NCBI GenBank assembly: GCA_002070905.1
Contig: MWEF01000002.1
Coordinates: 73,297 to 114,498, forward strand
DNA length: 41,202 bases
From: Tenericutes bacterium ADurb.Bin087
GTDB taxonomy: Bacteria; Bacillota_I; Bacilli_A; RFN20; CAG-826
Reading direction: 5' to 3'
This document shows, in pieces, positions 1 through 9,172 of this stretch. The position numbers and the translations under genes are program-made. The notes beneath the pieces are model-generated. The model saw only the letters and a list, made by a program, of their open reading frames with translations, was not told where the DNA came from and ran no database searches. Position 1 is the stretch's first letter, and each line of letters starts with the position of its first letter.

Positions 1-542
1 CCTTTGTTGCGCGAAATATTAATAATATGGCCATCACTGTTTAAATCATAAATCGTGCGACCAATAAATTCATTGCGGGCATTTTTCACTCGTTGATATA
101 CCGCCGTGACTTTTGACTTTTTAGCAATATGTTGCTTTATAATCGGTCTAAAATCAAGTGGTAGTACAAAGTAACTTGGCGCCACAACAATATAATTAGG
201 ATCTGCTTGTTCTAAAATCCAGTCGTTAAATTTAATATTAGCGACATCGGTATTATAGCGCGGTCCAGCTTTCGATCCACCTTCATTATAGGCAATAATT
301 TCTAAGCCAAGCTTAGTGTTAATATTAAACGTATTACGACTGCCAAAATGTTTTAATACTGAATGCGGATGCGTGTCAACTAAAGTCGCAATTCGGTCAA
401 ACCCAGAGTTACTAAAGTTACTTAACATAAAGTCCATAATGGCATAACGGCCAAGGAAACTAACAACAGCGGTGGAACGATTTGTGGTAAGCGCTCCAAG
501 TCGTGGGGCATTGTGTAAATTAAGATATGCTAAAACTTTCAT
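1..542 (-). CDS. glgD: Glucose-1-phosphate adenylyltransferase regulatory subunit GlgD, partial (C-terminus outside window)
   Basis: About 180 residues can be read before the left edge. The N-terminus MKVLAYLNLHNAPRLGALT is followed by RYAIMDFMLSNFSNSG, the GlgD version of the nucleotidyltransferase fold. GlgC has the glycine-rich AGGKGTRL loop where this protein has LHNAPRLGALT, which is how the GlgD subunit normally differs from GlgC. In Firmicutes GlgD pairs with GlgC to make ADP-glucose for glycogen and modulates the catalytic subunit. The ATG overlaps the glgC stop by four bases (ATGA), so the two are translationally coupled. The assignment is firm. What lies downstream, such as glgA or glgB, is not visible. 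Confidence 0.93.
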   Translation of the reverse strand, partial: MKVLAYLNLHNAPRLGALTTNRSTAVVSFLGRYAIMDFMLSNFSNSGFDRIATLVDTHPHSVLKHFGSRNTFNINTKLGLEIIAYNEGGSKAGPRYNTDVANIKFNDWILEQADPNYIVVAPSYFVLPLDFRPIIKQHIAKKSKVTAVYQRVKNARNEFIGRTIYDLNSDGHIINISRNK

Positions 543-1669
543 TGCACTACTCCTTCATGGATGAGTAATACTTTCTCACCCTCTTCGTTATATCGTGAAT
601 CATTAGGTAACGCTAAATCGTTAGCGACAATTGCTTTATTCACATACGCATTACGGCCAACAGTAACACCAGGCATGATGACACTATCTTTAACAACAGC
701 GCCAACTTCGATAAACACTTCGTTACTAATAATTGAGCCGTCAACCTGCCCTAAAATAATTGCCCCTTGGTTGACGATGCTATTAGTAACTTTTGCTTTT
801 TTACCGATATATTGGGGGACACTATTTGTGTCTTCACTAAATAAGCGGAAATAATTTTTATCGGAGGCATAAAAGTCTTCATCCATCATGTTTATGAGAT
901 CCATATTGGCTTCCCATAATGAATCAATCGTGCCAACGTCCTTCCAATAACCTTCAAAGCGATGGACAAATAAGCGATTATTATTTGCTAACAGTGTTGG
1001 AATAATATTTTTGCCGAAGTCATGGTCACTATTTTCATCAGCGGCATCGTTCACAAGCGCTTCACGAAGTACTTTATAGTTAAAAATATAAATACCCATG
1101 CTTGCTAAGGTTGATTTAGGTTCAGCTGGTTTTTCCACGAATGCCGTAATCCGACCATCTTCATCAGCGCTTAAAATACCAAAGCGTTTTGCTTCTTCAA
1201 GCGTTACTTCAATAACGGAAATTGTTAAGTCAGCGTTATTCTCTAAATGTGTTTCAAGCATTTGCGCATAATCCATTCGGTAAATATGATCGCCACTTAA
1301 AATAAGGACATTTTCTGGATTATATGAATCAATAAATTCAAGGTTTTGATATATCGCGTCCGCTGTTCCAATAAACCAATTGCTTCCGCTATCGGTTTGG
1401 CGTGGTGCGATGGTAACGGTACTACTTCTAATCCCGTTTAACCCCCATTTCTCGCCGTTACCAATATAACGACTTAGACTAATTGACTCATATTGCGCTA
1501 AGACACCAACCGTATCAATCCCACTATGGGCGCAGTTACTTAAGGCATAGTCAATAATGCGGTACTTGCCACCAAAGTGGACTGCGGGCTTGGCGTCTTT
1601 GCGTGTCAACTCGTAGAGACGCGTACCTTTACCTCCCGCTAAAATCATTGCGATTAGCTCCTTTGCCAT
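539..1669 (-). CDS. glgC: Glucose-1-phosphate adenylyltransferase (ADP-glucose pyrophosphorylase) GlgC
   Basis: Makes ADP-glucose from ATP and glucose-1-phosphate, the committed step of bacterial glycogen synthesis. At 376 residues it is close to the usual ~380. Near the N-terminus lie the nucleotide loop ILAGGKGTRL and the motif KPAVHFGGKYRIIDY. The central motifs ILSGDHIYRMDY and the sugar-phosphate region FVEKPAEPK follow, then a C-terminal left-handed beta-helix (GAIILGQVDGS and similar repeats). I chose ATG 1669 because a strong AAAGGGGG lies 9-16 bases before it, inside the end of the upstream gene. An in-frame TTG at 1687 would place that ribosome site inside the coding region. It is the fifth gene of the jet operon and is coupled to glgD. 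Confidence 0.95.
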   Translation of the reverse strand: MAKELIAMILAGGKGTRLYELTRKDAKPAVHFGGKYRIIDYALSNCAHSGIDTVGVLAQYESISLSRYIGNGEKWGLNGIRSSTVTIAPRQTDSGSNWFIGTADAIYQNLEFIDSYNPENVLILSGDHIYRMDYAQMLETHLENNADLTISVIEVTLEEAKRFGILSADEDGRITAFVEKPAEPKSTLASMGIYIFNYKVLREALVNDAADENSDHDFGKNIIPTLLANNNRLFVHRFEGYWKDVGTIDSLWEANMDLINMMDEDFYASDKNYFRLFSEDTNSVPQYIGKKAKVTNSIVNQGAIILGQVDGSIISNEVFIEVGAVVKDSVIMPGVTVGRNAYVNKAIVANDLALPNDSRYNEEGEKVLLIHEGVVQ

Positions 1670-1670
1670 C

Positions 1671-2528
1671 TTACTTCCCCCTTTCAAGCATCGCTAACAT
1701 CAAGGCTTGTAGCAATTGCAAACTTGTCAAAAGCCGCTTATAATGTTCATTATCATATTTTTCACCTAGACGTAAGCGCCCTGGTGAAGCTAGGCCCTCC
1801 ACTTTCAGAAATTCATCAGTGTAGGTGGTGACATATTGATACGTCGCAACGTGTATTTTTAAAAATTTCACAAAGCGCGTTTCATTTTCTTTTCGTAAAT
1901 ATATTTTAGCATTTGTGGCACTGCTTGAGGCATAGTATTGCAACTTATATGGCGAAACATACGCAATTTTTACAATTGATGTATCTTCATATGTTTCTGG
2001 TGGCGCAAAATTACCATTATTAATTTGAATATAGTAGGGACATTCAATTGCCGGCAAATGAATAATCGCACTTTCTTTTTCGCCGTCATGCATATAAATA
2101 ACATTAAAGAGACGCTTGTTAAATTCATAAAGGGCGACACCCTTGATGCTCCCTGTTTTAACATTTAAGCCCGCATTATTTAAAAGCGGATAATAATCAA
2201 ACTTAGTACCACCTAACGGATTAGGAATTAGCATCAGTTTAACAACACGTGCGTCACTAAAAAATTGTAAATTAAGTGCTTTTTGCAGCCTTTTAAAACG
2301 CAACGGGAAATAAATGATAATAAATAAAAGAAACACTAATAAAAGTGCACCAAACATAATGGGCACATAGAAGGGTTCACGTAAGTTTACATCTGTTAAT
2401 AAATCAACAACGATAAGGGTGAGTATTACGGCAAGCAAAACGCTAATGGTCACGAAAAGTTCCACTAAATAATGGCGGCGTAAGCGCATATGATAGGCTC
2501 TTATTCCGTCAATAAATTTTGCTTCCAT
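1671..2528 (-). CDS. Two-helix membrane protein of unknown function between jetC and glgC
   Basis: 285 residues that I do not recognise. Residues ~22-45 and ~55-77 are two hydrophobic helices separated by a short loop (DVNLREPFY), flanked by basic segments (RLRRHY before, RFKRLQK after). The remaining ~200 residues are soluble and probably cytoplasmic, beta-rich in character, with a helical end. The general plan (two N-terminal helices, then a mixed domain) resembles DUF3137-type proteins such as the larger one at 38299, but I cannot claim homology. The ATG has a good site (GAAAGGAAG). The gene starts 21 bases after the jetC stop and ends one base before glgC, so it is co-transcribed with both. 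It occupies a place where a jetD nuclease could be expected, but it has no Toprim or nuclease motif that I can see. Confidence 0.8.
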   Translation of the reverse strand: MEAKFIDGIRAYHMRLRRHYLVELFVTISVLLAVILTLIVVDLLTDVNLREPFYVPIMFGALLLVFLLFIIIYFPLRFKRLQKALNLQFFSDARVVKLMLIPNPLGGTKFDYYPLLNNAGLNVKTGSIKGVALYEFNKRLFNVIYMHDGEKESAIIHLPAIECPYYIQINNGNFAPPETYEDTSIVKIAYVSPYKLQYYASSSATNAKIYLRKENETRFVKFLKIHVATYQYVTTYTDEFLKVEGLASPGRLRLGEKYDNEHYKRLLTSLQLLQALMLAMLERGK

Positions 2529-2549
2529 ACTACTTCCTTTCGTTAAATT

Positions 2550-5500
2550 TTATGTTAAATCCTCTTCACGCGCAAATAACTGCACAGTGCTATGATTTTT
2601 ACCACGTAACACAACTAACGTCTCATCCACTAGCGGACTAATATCGGCGACTTTATCACTTGGCGCACTAATGATTGCTTGTAAGCCAAAGCGCCGCAAT
2701 AAGCGAATCGACTCTTTAATCCGGCCACTATCCATTTTACTGAAGGCTTCGTCAAAGATAATAAGGCGGGCACTATTGCTTAATTCACCTGGTTCATTAA
2801 CACGATAGAGATAGGCAAAACTAGCAAGGACACTAATGTAGAATGGCGTTTGTGTTTCACCACCCGACTTCTTCATTAATACGCGTGAGAGTCGTTGTTC
2901 TTGTCCATCTTTATTACGGACGATTAAGTCAAAGTCTAAATAGTTGCGGTAGTCGGTAAATTTCTCGACGTTTGCTAAGACTGCCGCATTTTTATCACCA
3001 TCACCCGCTAATACGATTTGGGCAAATAAATCTTTCATCACATCGTCATATTTGTGGAAGAATTCACTATCATCATCCGTCACCTTTAGTAATAAATCAT
3101 CTTTAATCATGTCATAATATTGGCGATAAACCGTGCTTGGTTTAACGGTAAATTGATAAGAGTCTTCACCAAATGTTGACATGCTAAGTGCTTCATTAAG
3201 CTCAGCGATTTGATCTTCAACAGTTTCAATCGCATTGCGTAACTTCGAAATGAAGTCATCTTTAAATTGTTTAACCGCTTTGCGATAAGCATCGTTAATT
3301 TTTTCTTCATATTCAGGAAGTTTGACATCTAAGAGATCATTTAATTCCATTTGGAAGTCATCGTTATGGAGCGATTCAACGTCATAAGTTAAACGATAAT
3401 CAACAACATACTCTTTCCGTAACTTCTTCACTTGATTAAAGACACTATTTGATAAGTATAAAGCGTTACTAAATGCTTGGCGGTATTCCGCATTAATATC
3501 TAACGGATTTTTTCCTTCCGCAATTAAGTTTTGGAAGAAAGGCTCAGCGACATCATTAATGAAGAAAGCATCATAATTTTCATCAAGTTTACTTTGTCTT
3601 TCTTTAATAATCGCTTTTGTTTCAGGCATCCGTTCATTCTTTAAGATTTGCATGTTCGTCGAAATCTTACCGCGCTCTTCAACGAGGCTTGATTTTTGAT
3701 CCTCAATGCCTTTAATATCACTTTCCACTAACCCAATGCGGCGATGAATGCCTTCAATTAGTGTCAAATCATGACGCCCGAGTTCTTCATCGTAGAACGC
3801 AATACTTTCTTCCAGACTTGGTAATTCTTGAATGCGTTTGACTTGGCTCCCAAGCGCAGCGATTTCGTTCGTGTTTACAATTTCAACATCATTGCCGGGT
3901 AAGAGTACTTGTAAGAGTTCTTGATAAGTACGTAATGTTTCCGCGTGCGCGGCAAGTTCAGCTTTTTTAGCATTAACATCAGCTTCTTCAACACGGCGCC
4001 CAATATATTTTTGTTGATATAACCGCGGATTAATCCGGCCAAAAGTAAAGTTCCGATATAAATCGGTATCAGGCGTAATCCCGTTACCACTATTGCGCGC
4101 TTCTTGAATCGTTTGACACTTTTGTAAGCGTCCAAGTAAGAAATCAGCGTAGGCCCGCGCGCCAACGTGATCAGTCAATATTTCTTCGGCAACTGAATTT
4201 GGCATCGCACTAAAGCGCCGTTCAATAATGGCATCAACGTCAACTAAATTAGTGCCATAAAAATTATATTGTTGTAAAAGGCCCTTTAAGAGTTCATAAG
4301 CATCAAGGAAATATTGACCTTCGACAAAAAGATGGAAGCGTTGGCCACCTAAATAGCCTTCAATCGCATTTGTCCATTTCGCATCGCGAATATCAATTAA
4401 GTCACTAAAGATACTAACTTCCACTTTATGACCATATTTCGCGGATAATTTATTTTGTAATTCGTTTCGTATTTGCACGAGACTATATTCATATGGTTTA
4501 CCACCACCCCGCAAATCAAGTTCTTGTTGTTTAAGGATCGCTTCATTTACTTGATAATCATTAATTAAGCGCCCTAAACTTAAGGTAAAAGCCCCTAAAT
4601 GTTGTTTAAATTTAGCCTGCGCATTGCGCCAATCACTAAGCATTGTCTCACTAAGATCATTAATATCTTTATTTAAAACAGCGGTAATTTTGTGGTTTTC
4701 TTTAATGATGGCACTTGCACTTTCTAAAAGTTCTTCGCGGGCATATAATCCGTCTTTTTTAAGCCGCTTTTCATCCATTTCACTAACTTTTTCGAGAACC
4801 TCATTTGCGAGTTTATCAAACGTTAAGACATAATTTTCCAAGTCATTCCGCACTTGCATATTAAGGAATTTAAGACTCTTAATTTTTTCTTCGGCAACTT
4901 TTTTATGTTCATTAATTTCGTCAGTGATGCGATAAGTATCATTACTTGAACTATCTTGAATGAGTTTGACGCGGCGCTTATTGAGCTCGGCAAGATCAAC
5001 ATCTAAGTCCGCTAATTCACTTTCAATATCCGTTAACCGTTTTTGGTAACCAAGGTATTGATTATCATATGTCGCTAACCGATTTAAGTCATTTTGGAGC
5101 GTGGCCTTTTCAAGCACATATTCAAAAAGCGTTAATTGATCCTTATGACCTTTATAAACTTCATAGTTTTTCGCGATTTCATTTAAACGTTCAACTTTAA
5201 ACCGCATTAATGCCGCTTCATCTTCTAACTTCTTATATTGCAAAATATTTTCTTGCATCGGGGCAATATCGATATTACCTTGGGCTTCGGTGACATATTC
5301 AGTAATAAAAGTCGTAATGTCGGTAATAGGTGAAAAGCTCACGGCTTTTTTTAAGAGACTGAAGTATTTATCCTTTAAGTTCCCAAGTTTACGTTTTAAT
5401 GCATCTTGATATTGCCGATTTGTGTCAAAAAATTTAAATTTATTTGGATAATGTTCTTGGAAAAATAAATTCAAATCTTTATATTCAAGCGGTACACTAT

Positions 5501-5924
5501 CAACGATAAATTCATTTTCCGGCATTTTAGCGTCTAACAGGAAAAATCGATGATCAATTCCGCCATCATCAAAGACATCAAACACAATTCCTAAATTAAA
5601 GTGATCATCATTAACATCGTCATAAAACTCTAACACAATGTAAGATGTAAAGCGGCCGTTCCGTAAATAATGGAATCCACCTTCAAGCGAATCACCAAGT
5701 TCGCCACGTAAATACCCGCGTAATGTCCGGTTTGATTTCTCCGCTGCTGCTTTATTAAAGTGCCGCCCCGAAGTATCACCAAGAAGGACAACTTGCATCG
5801 CGTCAATCAGTGTCGACTTCCCACTGGCGTTGACCCCAGTTAAGAACACAATTTGTTCAATATTTAACGTTTGATTCCAAAAATAGTGCCAGTTAATAAT
5901 TTTGACCGTTTTTAAAAGTTTCAT
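2550..5924 (-). CDS. jetC: SMC-like ATPase JetC/MksB (Wadjet-type condensin)
   Basis: 1124 residues with the full SMC-type ATPase layout. The Walker A is GVNASGKST at residues 30-38. Long coiled coils flank a central globular hinge-like region (around VSIFSDLIDIRDAKW and EGYLGGQRFHLF). The ABC signature KSGGE is at ~1019-1023 and the Walker B LIIFDEA has its D/E at ~1058-1059. All ATP-hydrolysis elements look intact. In Wadjet and MksBEF systems this subunit forms a ring with the JetA kleisin and JetB KITE proteins that extrudes DNA loops. With the JetD nuclease such rings cleave small circular plasmids. The start overlaps the jetB stop by four bases (ATGA). It could equally be a chromosome-maintenance MksB, since no jetD is next to it. 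Confidence 0.88.
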   Translation of the reverse strand: MKLLKTVKIINWHYFWNQTLNIEQIVFLTGVNASGKSTLIDAMQVVLLGDTSGRHFNKAAAEKSNRTLRGYLRGELGDSLEGGFHYLRNGRFTSYIVLEFYDDVNDDHFNLGIVFDVFDDGGIDHRFFLLDAKMPENEFIVDSVPLEYKDLNLFFQEHYPNKFKFFDTNRQYQDALKRKLGNLKDKYFSLLKKAVSFSPITDITTFITEYVTEAQGNIDIAPMQENILQYKKLEDEAALMRFKVERLNEIAKNYEVYKGHKDQLTLFEYVLEKATLQNDLNRLATYDNQYLGYQKRLTDIESELADLDVDLAELNKRRVKLIQDSSSNDTYRITDEINEHKKVAEEKIKSLKFLNMQVRNDLENYVLTFDKLANEVLEKVSEMDEKRLKKDGLYAREELLESASAIIKENHKITAVLNKDINDLSETMLSDWRNAQAKFKQHLGAFTLSLGRLINDYQVNEAILKQQELDLRGGGKPYEYSLVQIRNELQNKLSAKYGHKVEVSIFSDLIDIRDAKWTNAIEGYLGGQRFHLFVEGQYFLDAYELLKGLLQQYNFYGTNLVDVDAIIERRFSAMPNSVAEEILTDHVGARAYADFLLGRLQKCQTIQEARNSGNGITPDTDLYRNFTFGRINPRLYQQKYIGRRVEEADVNAKKAELAAHAETLRTYQELLQVLLPGNDVEIVNTNEIAALGSQVKRIQELPSLEESIAFYDEELGRHDLTLIEGIHRRIGLVESDIKGIEDQKSSLVEERGKISTNMQILKNERMPETKAIIKERQSKLDENYDAFFINDVAEPFFQNLIAEGKNPLDINAEYRQAFSNALYLSNSVFNQVKKLRKEYVVDYRLTYDVESLHNDDFQMELNDLLDVKLPEYEEKINDAYRKAVKQFKDDFISKLRNAIETVEDQIAELNEALSMSTFGEDSYQFTVKPSTVYRQYYDMIKDDLLLKVTDDDSEFFHKYDDVMKDLFAQIVLAGDGDKNAAVLANVEKFTDYRNYLDFDLIVRNKDGQEQRLSRVLMKKSGGETQTPFYISVLASFAYLYRVNEPGELSNSARLIIFDEAFSKMDSGRIKESIRLLRRFGLQAIISAPSDKVADISPLVDETLVVLRGKNHSTVQLFAREEDLT

Positions 5925-6559
5925 AAGTCACCTCCCTCGCTCCCTACGTCGCGTAAGGCAAGTTTTTCGAGCGCTTCGCTAATTGCGACAATTTTTTCAT
6001 TATCGACCGCAAAAGTAATTGATGGTAATAAGTAGAAAGTAACATTCCCTTCATCATAACTGCCTGAAACGCGGGCAATAATATTATGCGCCGCTATTTC
6101 TTTTAAACAGCGACCAATTAAGCGTCCACTTAGGCGCTTATTTGGAAATCCAATTCCGCGGTCATGCATAATTTTCATTACCAATGGTGTTGTTAAATAA
6201 ACTGAATCACCAACGTGGCCGCCTTCTTTACGTTCTTCTTCATAAATTAAACGAAGGACAAATAATACTAAACTTACTTCGCGGTCGAACCGTAAGCGAT
6301 TATGACTATATTCATTGACGAGACTAAAGACCCCAAGAATTAAATCTTTATCCACTCTCCAGCCCGCAAAACTTAAATAATCGTTAATTAAGTCAAAATG
6401 ACGTTCAATGAAACGATAAGTCGGATTAATTTTAATTGTTTTTTCGCGGCGGTCGAATTCATCACGCACAATAAAACTATTGAGTAATAATTCGTTAATC
6501 GCTTTGGCGAATGCATCTTGATCGGCTCTTGTTAATTGTAAAAAGGCTTCTTCAAACAT
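5921..6559 (-). CDS. jetB: JetB/MksE-like KITE subunit of the condensin complex
   Basis: 212 residues lying between jetA and jetC. The sequence looks like tandem winged-helix segments (for example YLTTPLVMKIMHDRGIGFPNKRLSGRLIGRCLKEIAA split by short strands), as expected of a KITE subunit such as JetB/MksE, DUF4194- or DUF6063-type. KITE dimers bind the kleisin and DNA and help close the ring. The call rests as much on gene order as on sequence. A site AAAGGAG lies about 13 bases before the ATG. The ATG follows the jetA TAA after a single base and the stop overlaps the jetC ATG, so stoichiometric coupled expression is likely. No residues look missing, but I have no per-residue reference for this fast-evolving family. 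Confidence 0.78.
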   Translation of the reverse strand: MFEEAFLQLTRADQDAFAKAINELLLNSFIVRDEFDRREKTIKINPTYRFIERHFDLINDYLSFAGWRVDKDLILGVFSLVNEYSHNRLRFDREVSLVLFVLRLIYEEERKEGGHVGDSVYLTTPLVMKIMHDRGIGFPNKRLSGRLIGRCLKEIAAHNIIARVSGSYDEGNVTFYLLPSITFAVDNEKIVAISEALEKLALRDVGSEGGDL

Positions 6560-6560
6560 G

Positions 6561-7976
6561 TTATAAGGTAATCTCCTTTCGTACGAATGTTAAATTTGGT
6601 AAGCGATATCCATAACTACTCACACTACCTGGATCAGTTTGGATTAAATAAAAACATTGTTCATCATTTGTTTTAATCGTCGCTAAAATTAAAAGTAAGA
6701 AAGCATCAAAAGATGGGAGTGCGATGTCACTGATGTGCACTTCACTTTCATCATCAAACGCAATATCCATAAATTCAAAGATCGCGTCATTAGAAAATTG
6801 GCTACTTGTTTCATCAAGGAACCCTTGCATTAACATATCGCGCACATCATCAAAGTCTGTTAGTGACATTGGAATACTTTCAGCGCGTAATTGACGCACA
6901 ATCGGTAATGTTAATGAATCTGGGGTAATATAACCGTGTTGTTGGAAGGTAATTGATTGATTGATACCATTAAGAATCGGGGTCACACTTTCACCTTTAC
7001 TTAAAGTTTCAGCGTATGTTTTAAAGATATAGTCTAAGTGACCTTTAATCGATTTATCCGCGGCATTAAGATAAAGAATCTTTGAAGCACTAGCTTTTGT
7101 ATATTCATAGTGCTTATTATCAATTTCACCAATTGTGTCACTAACACGTTCGTACATATCGGCAATGTAATTAATTTTATTAATAATATCGGCTTCAGCG
7201 GCTTTAGCGTCTTTATTGCGACTCCACATTAATGATTGTGCCACTAATTGTTGGCGAATATCATCATCATAGAGCCACTTTTGTAAAATTTGTAAAATCG
7301 GGCGCTTAAATTTAGCGACACTATCAAACGTTTTCAGCGGGTGATAATAACGATCACTCACGCGCGTTTTATATAGGTCGAAATAATCGCTTAATATATT
7401 ATTAGTGCTAAATACTTTGCCTAAGCGATTTTGGAAAATACGAATACTATGCGCTAGTGTAATTAATTCAACATTAAGGCGCTTTGTATTTTCAAAAGCG
7501 CGCACAAGAGTCGCATACATAAATTCGTCCCGCATGTCGTCTTCTAGTTTTAATTCGCTATATGTCGCATGCACGAGCGACACGTATTCAGCGGTACTCT
7601 CTTTTACTAATTCATGAAGCAATGAAATAACATTAATGCTATAACTTGGTAAAGCGATGTATTCTTCAAAGTTATCAGGATTAACTTCAACATCAATCCA
7701 GCCACACTCTTCTAAACGCCGCACAATAAAAGCGGCCTTATCGCTATGATTAACGATCTCATCTTCATCGCCTTCTTCCTCATCATCAAAATCAACGTTA
7801 AGCGCAAGCTCAGTTAAACGATCACGAAGATTTCGGGTAAAGTCACGTTTCTTAATCAGCAATTCATTATCTTCAATTGAAGAGTGCAACAAAAGAAGCG
7901 CTTCGGCATATATCTCTTTATTCTTACTCGCGAGAATGGAGAAGAAATTACTAGGAATGATTGCAAATAAACTCAA
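6561..7976 (-). CDS. jetA: JetA/MksF-like kleisin subunit (Wadjet JetA, DUF5716-type)
   Basis: 471 residues. The N-terminus (PSNFFSILASKNKEIYAEA) and the following LEECGWIDVEVNPDNFEEYI match what I recall of the Wadjet JetA/DUF5716 family: an N-terminal winged-helix region, an acidic linker (FDDEEEGDEDE, ~64-74), a long helical middle and a C-terminal domain. As the kleisin it would bridge the two heads of the JetC dimer and carry JetB. The start is TTG 7976, supported by AAAGGAG ten bases upstream. No ATG lies at that end. It is the first gene of the operon and diverges from the DUF5677-like gene at 8102. The type II label comes from the family resemblance and has not been checked by a profile search. 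Confidence 0.82.
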   Translation of the reverse strand: MSLFAIIPSNFFSILASKNKEIYAEALLLLHSSIEDNELLIKKRDFTRNLRDRLTELALNVDFDDEEEGDEDEIVNHSDKAAFIVRRLEECGWIDVEVNPDNFEEYIALPSYSINVISLLHELVKESTAEYVSLVHATYSELKLEDDMRDEFMYATLVRAFENTKRLNVELITLAHSIRIFQNRLGKVFSTNNILSDYFDLYKTRVSDRYYHPLKTFDSVAKFKRPILQILQKWLYDDDIRQQLVAQSLMWSRNKDAKAAEADIINKINYIADMYERVSDTIGEIDNKHYEYTKASASKILYLNAADKSIKGHLDYIFKTYAETLSKGESVTPILNGINQSITFQQHGYITPDSLTLPIVRQLRAESIPMSLTDFDDVRDMLMQGFLDETSSQFSNDAIFEFMDIAFDDESEVHISDIALPSFDAFLLLILATIKTNDEQCFYLIQTDPGSVSSYGYRLPNLTFVRKEITL

Positions 7977-7995
7977 AAAAAATATTCTCCTTTGG

Positions 7996-8019
7996 TTATA
8001 TGTTTATATTATCATATAA
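7996..8019. promoter_or_regulatory. Inverted repeat in the jetA upstream region
   Basis: TTATATG (7996-8002) and CATATAA (8013-8019) are perfect 7-base inverted arms around a 10-base AT spacer. They sit just upstream of the jetA ribosome site at 7985-7992. On the minus strand the repeat contains -10-like sequences (TATGAT, TAATAT), so it either overlaps the jetA promoter as an operator or forms a weak hairpin in the 5' leader. The region is AT-rich, so chance is possible. Confidence 0.4.
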
Positions 8020-8084
8020 AAAAAGGAAATGGTATTAAACTTGTATAATAAAAGTGAAAATTTTAAAATCAGATAAAATATAAG

Positions 8085-8090
8085 TAGAAT
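8085..8090 (+). promoter_or_regulatory. -10 box of the DUF5677-like gene at 8102
   Basis: TAGAAT lies 11 bases before the ATG at 8102. There is no recognisable -35 and no Shine-Dalgarno in between. The expected start point at 8097-8098 leaves a leader of four or five bases, so the mRNA would be nearly leaderless. Confidence 0.45.
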
Positions 8091-8101
8091 GGCGGCAAAA
8101 T

Positions 8102-9172
8102 ATGGCAAATAACTTCCCCCTTAGTCGTGAAAAAGTGCGAAGCATCCTAAGTGATGATGTCCACATTTCGCCGATTACTAATGAAAAGCTTGACTACTTT
8201 CGTAATGCGATAAGAAATGCCTATCCTGATTATCGCCGTAAATTTGGTGAACGGGCACTCAACCCACAAATATTTGCCGAAAATATTATTAAACGCCATA
8301 ATCACACAATCAAATTGTACAGCATTAGTTACCAACAAAATTACTATAAAAATGACCAACACATTAAGCAAATAATTGACGATTTTATTAATGCCGAAAA
8401 TGCTAAACAAGACCCTGAACATACCTTTACACGCGATGCTTATATTGATCCGCTGATCTTAAAATTTGAAAACTTAATTGATAGTCGCTACCAAAAATTA
8501 AAGGCATTTGATATCGCCAAAATAAAAGATCCACAGTTAACGTTATATAACTTGACAGTGCGCTACTTCCAAGAACTAGTTTCTGGAATAATGCTTTTAG
8601 AACGCGAGTTTTATAATGATGCTTTCATCGTGTGGCGCAGTTTATTAGAAACAACAGTTACCTTATTAATTCTTTATAATAACGCAAATTTAGTGGGCAA
8701 ATTTAATGAACGGCGTAATATTGCTTTAATGCGTGTCAAGGTTTTAGGTACTAGTCGCCAAGCACAAAAAGATAAAGCGAAGGAAACAAAACAACAACTT
8801 GGTTTTAAGGGTGTTCCTGATTATATCGCTGAGCGTTATGGCTGGGCGGGTGAATTAATTAAATCACGTGAATATTCGCTGCGAACACTACTTGAAATAA
8901 TTAATATGGTTGACCTCTATCCCCATTATGCTTTTGCCTCATTATTTGTTCACGAATATTTAATTAGTCCCGAAGATTTACGATTAGAGATTGATTTTGA
9001 AAAATATTTATTAACGTTATACTTTAAATTATATGAGGCTGTTCGCGTTAACATCAATGACTTCACAAATGATCTTGATGCCGTTAAAAAATTAGAACAA
9101 GGAGTGCGCAAAGAAGTAAACAATTTTAAAGCACAATTTAATGACTTTAGTGCGCGAATTCAAACAACATGA
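8102..9172 (+). CDS. DUF5677-like helical protein, paralogue 1 (next to the jet operon)
   Basis: 356 residues, mostly helical, with no signal peptide or clear membrane helix. The core AFIVWRSLLETTVTLLIL (W178, R179, E183) and a later conserved-looking histidine (SLFVHEYL) fit the DUF5677 pattern, in which an R-x3-E helix and a histidine are characteristic. The gene at 24393-25481 shares WRSL, the E and the TLxLL segment at nearly the same residue numbers and is almost the same length (362), so the two are paralogues. The biochemical role is unknown. A HEPN-like helical bundle is a possibility I cannot confirm. It diverges from jetA and overlaps the next gene by four bases (ATGA). It has no Shine-Dalgarno. 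Confidence 0.7.
   Translation: MANNFPLSREKVRSILSDDVHISPITNEKLDYFRNAIRNAYPDYRRKFGERALNPQIFAENIIKRHNHTIKLYSISYQQNYYKNDQHIKQIIDDFINAENAKQDPEHTFTRDAYIDPLILKFENLIDSRYQKLKAFDIAKIKDPQLTLYNLTVRYFQELVSGIMLLEREFYNDAFIVWRSLLETTVTLLILYNNANLVGKFNERRNIALMRVKVLGTSRQAQKDKAKETKQQLGFKGVPDYIAERYGWAGELIKSREYSLRTLLEIINMVDLYPHYAFASLFVHEYLISPEDLRLEIDFEKYLLTLYFKLYEAVRVNINDFTNDLDAVKKLEQGVRKEVNNFKAQFNDFSARIQTT

Noticed and set aside
3875-4165. A 96-codon frame within jetC, possibly a small gene or frameshift relic
   Set aside because: The jetC frame is continuous across it and shows expected hinge-region sequence. The alternative frame has no start context.
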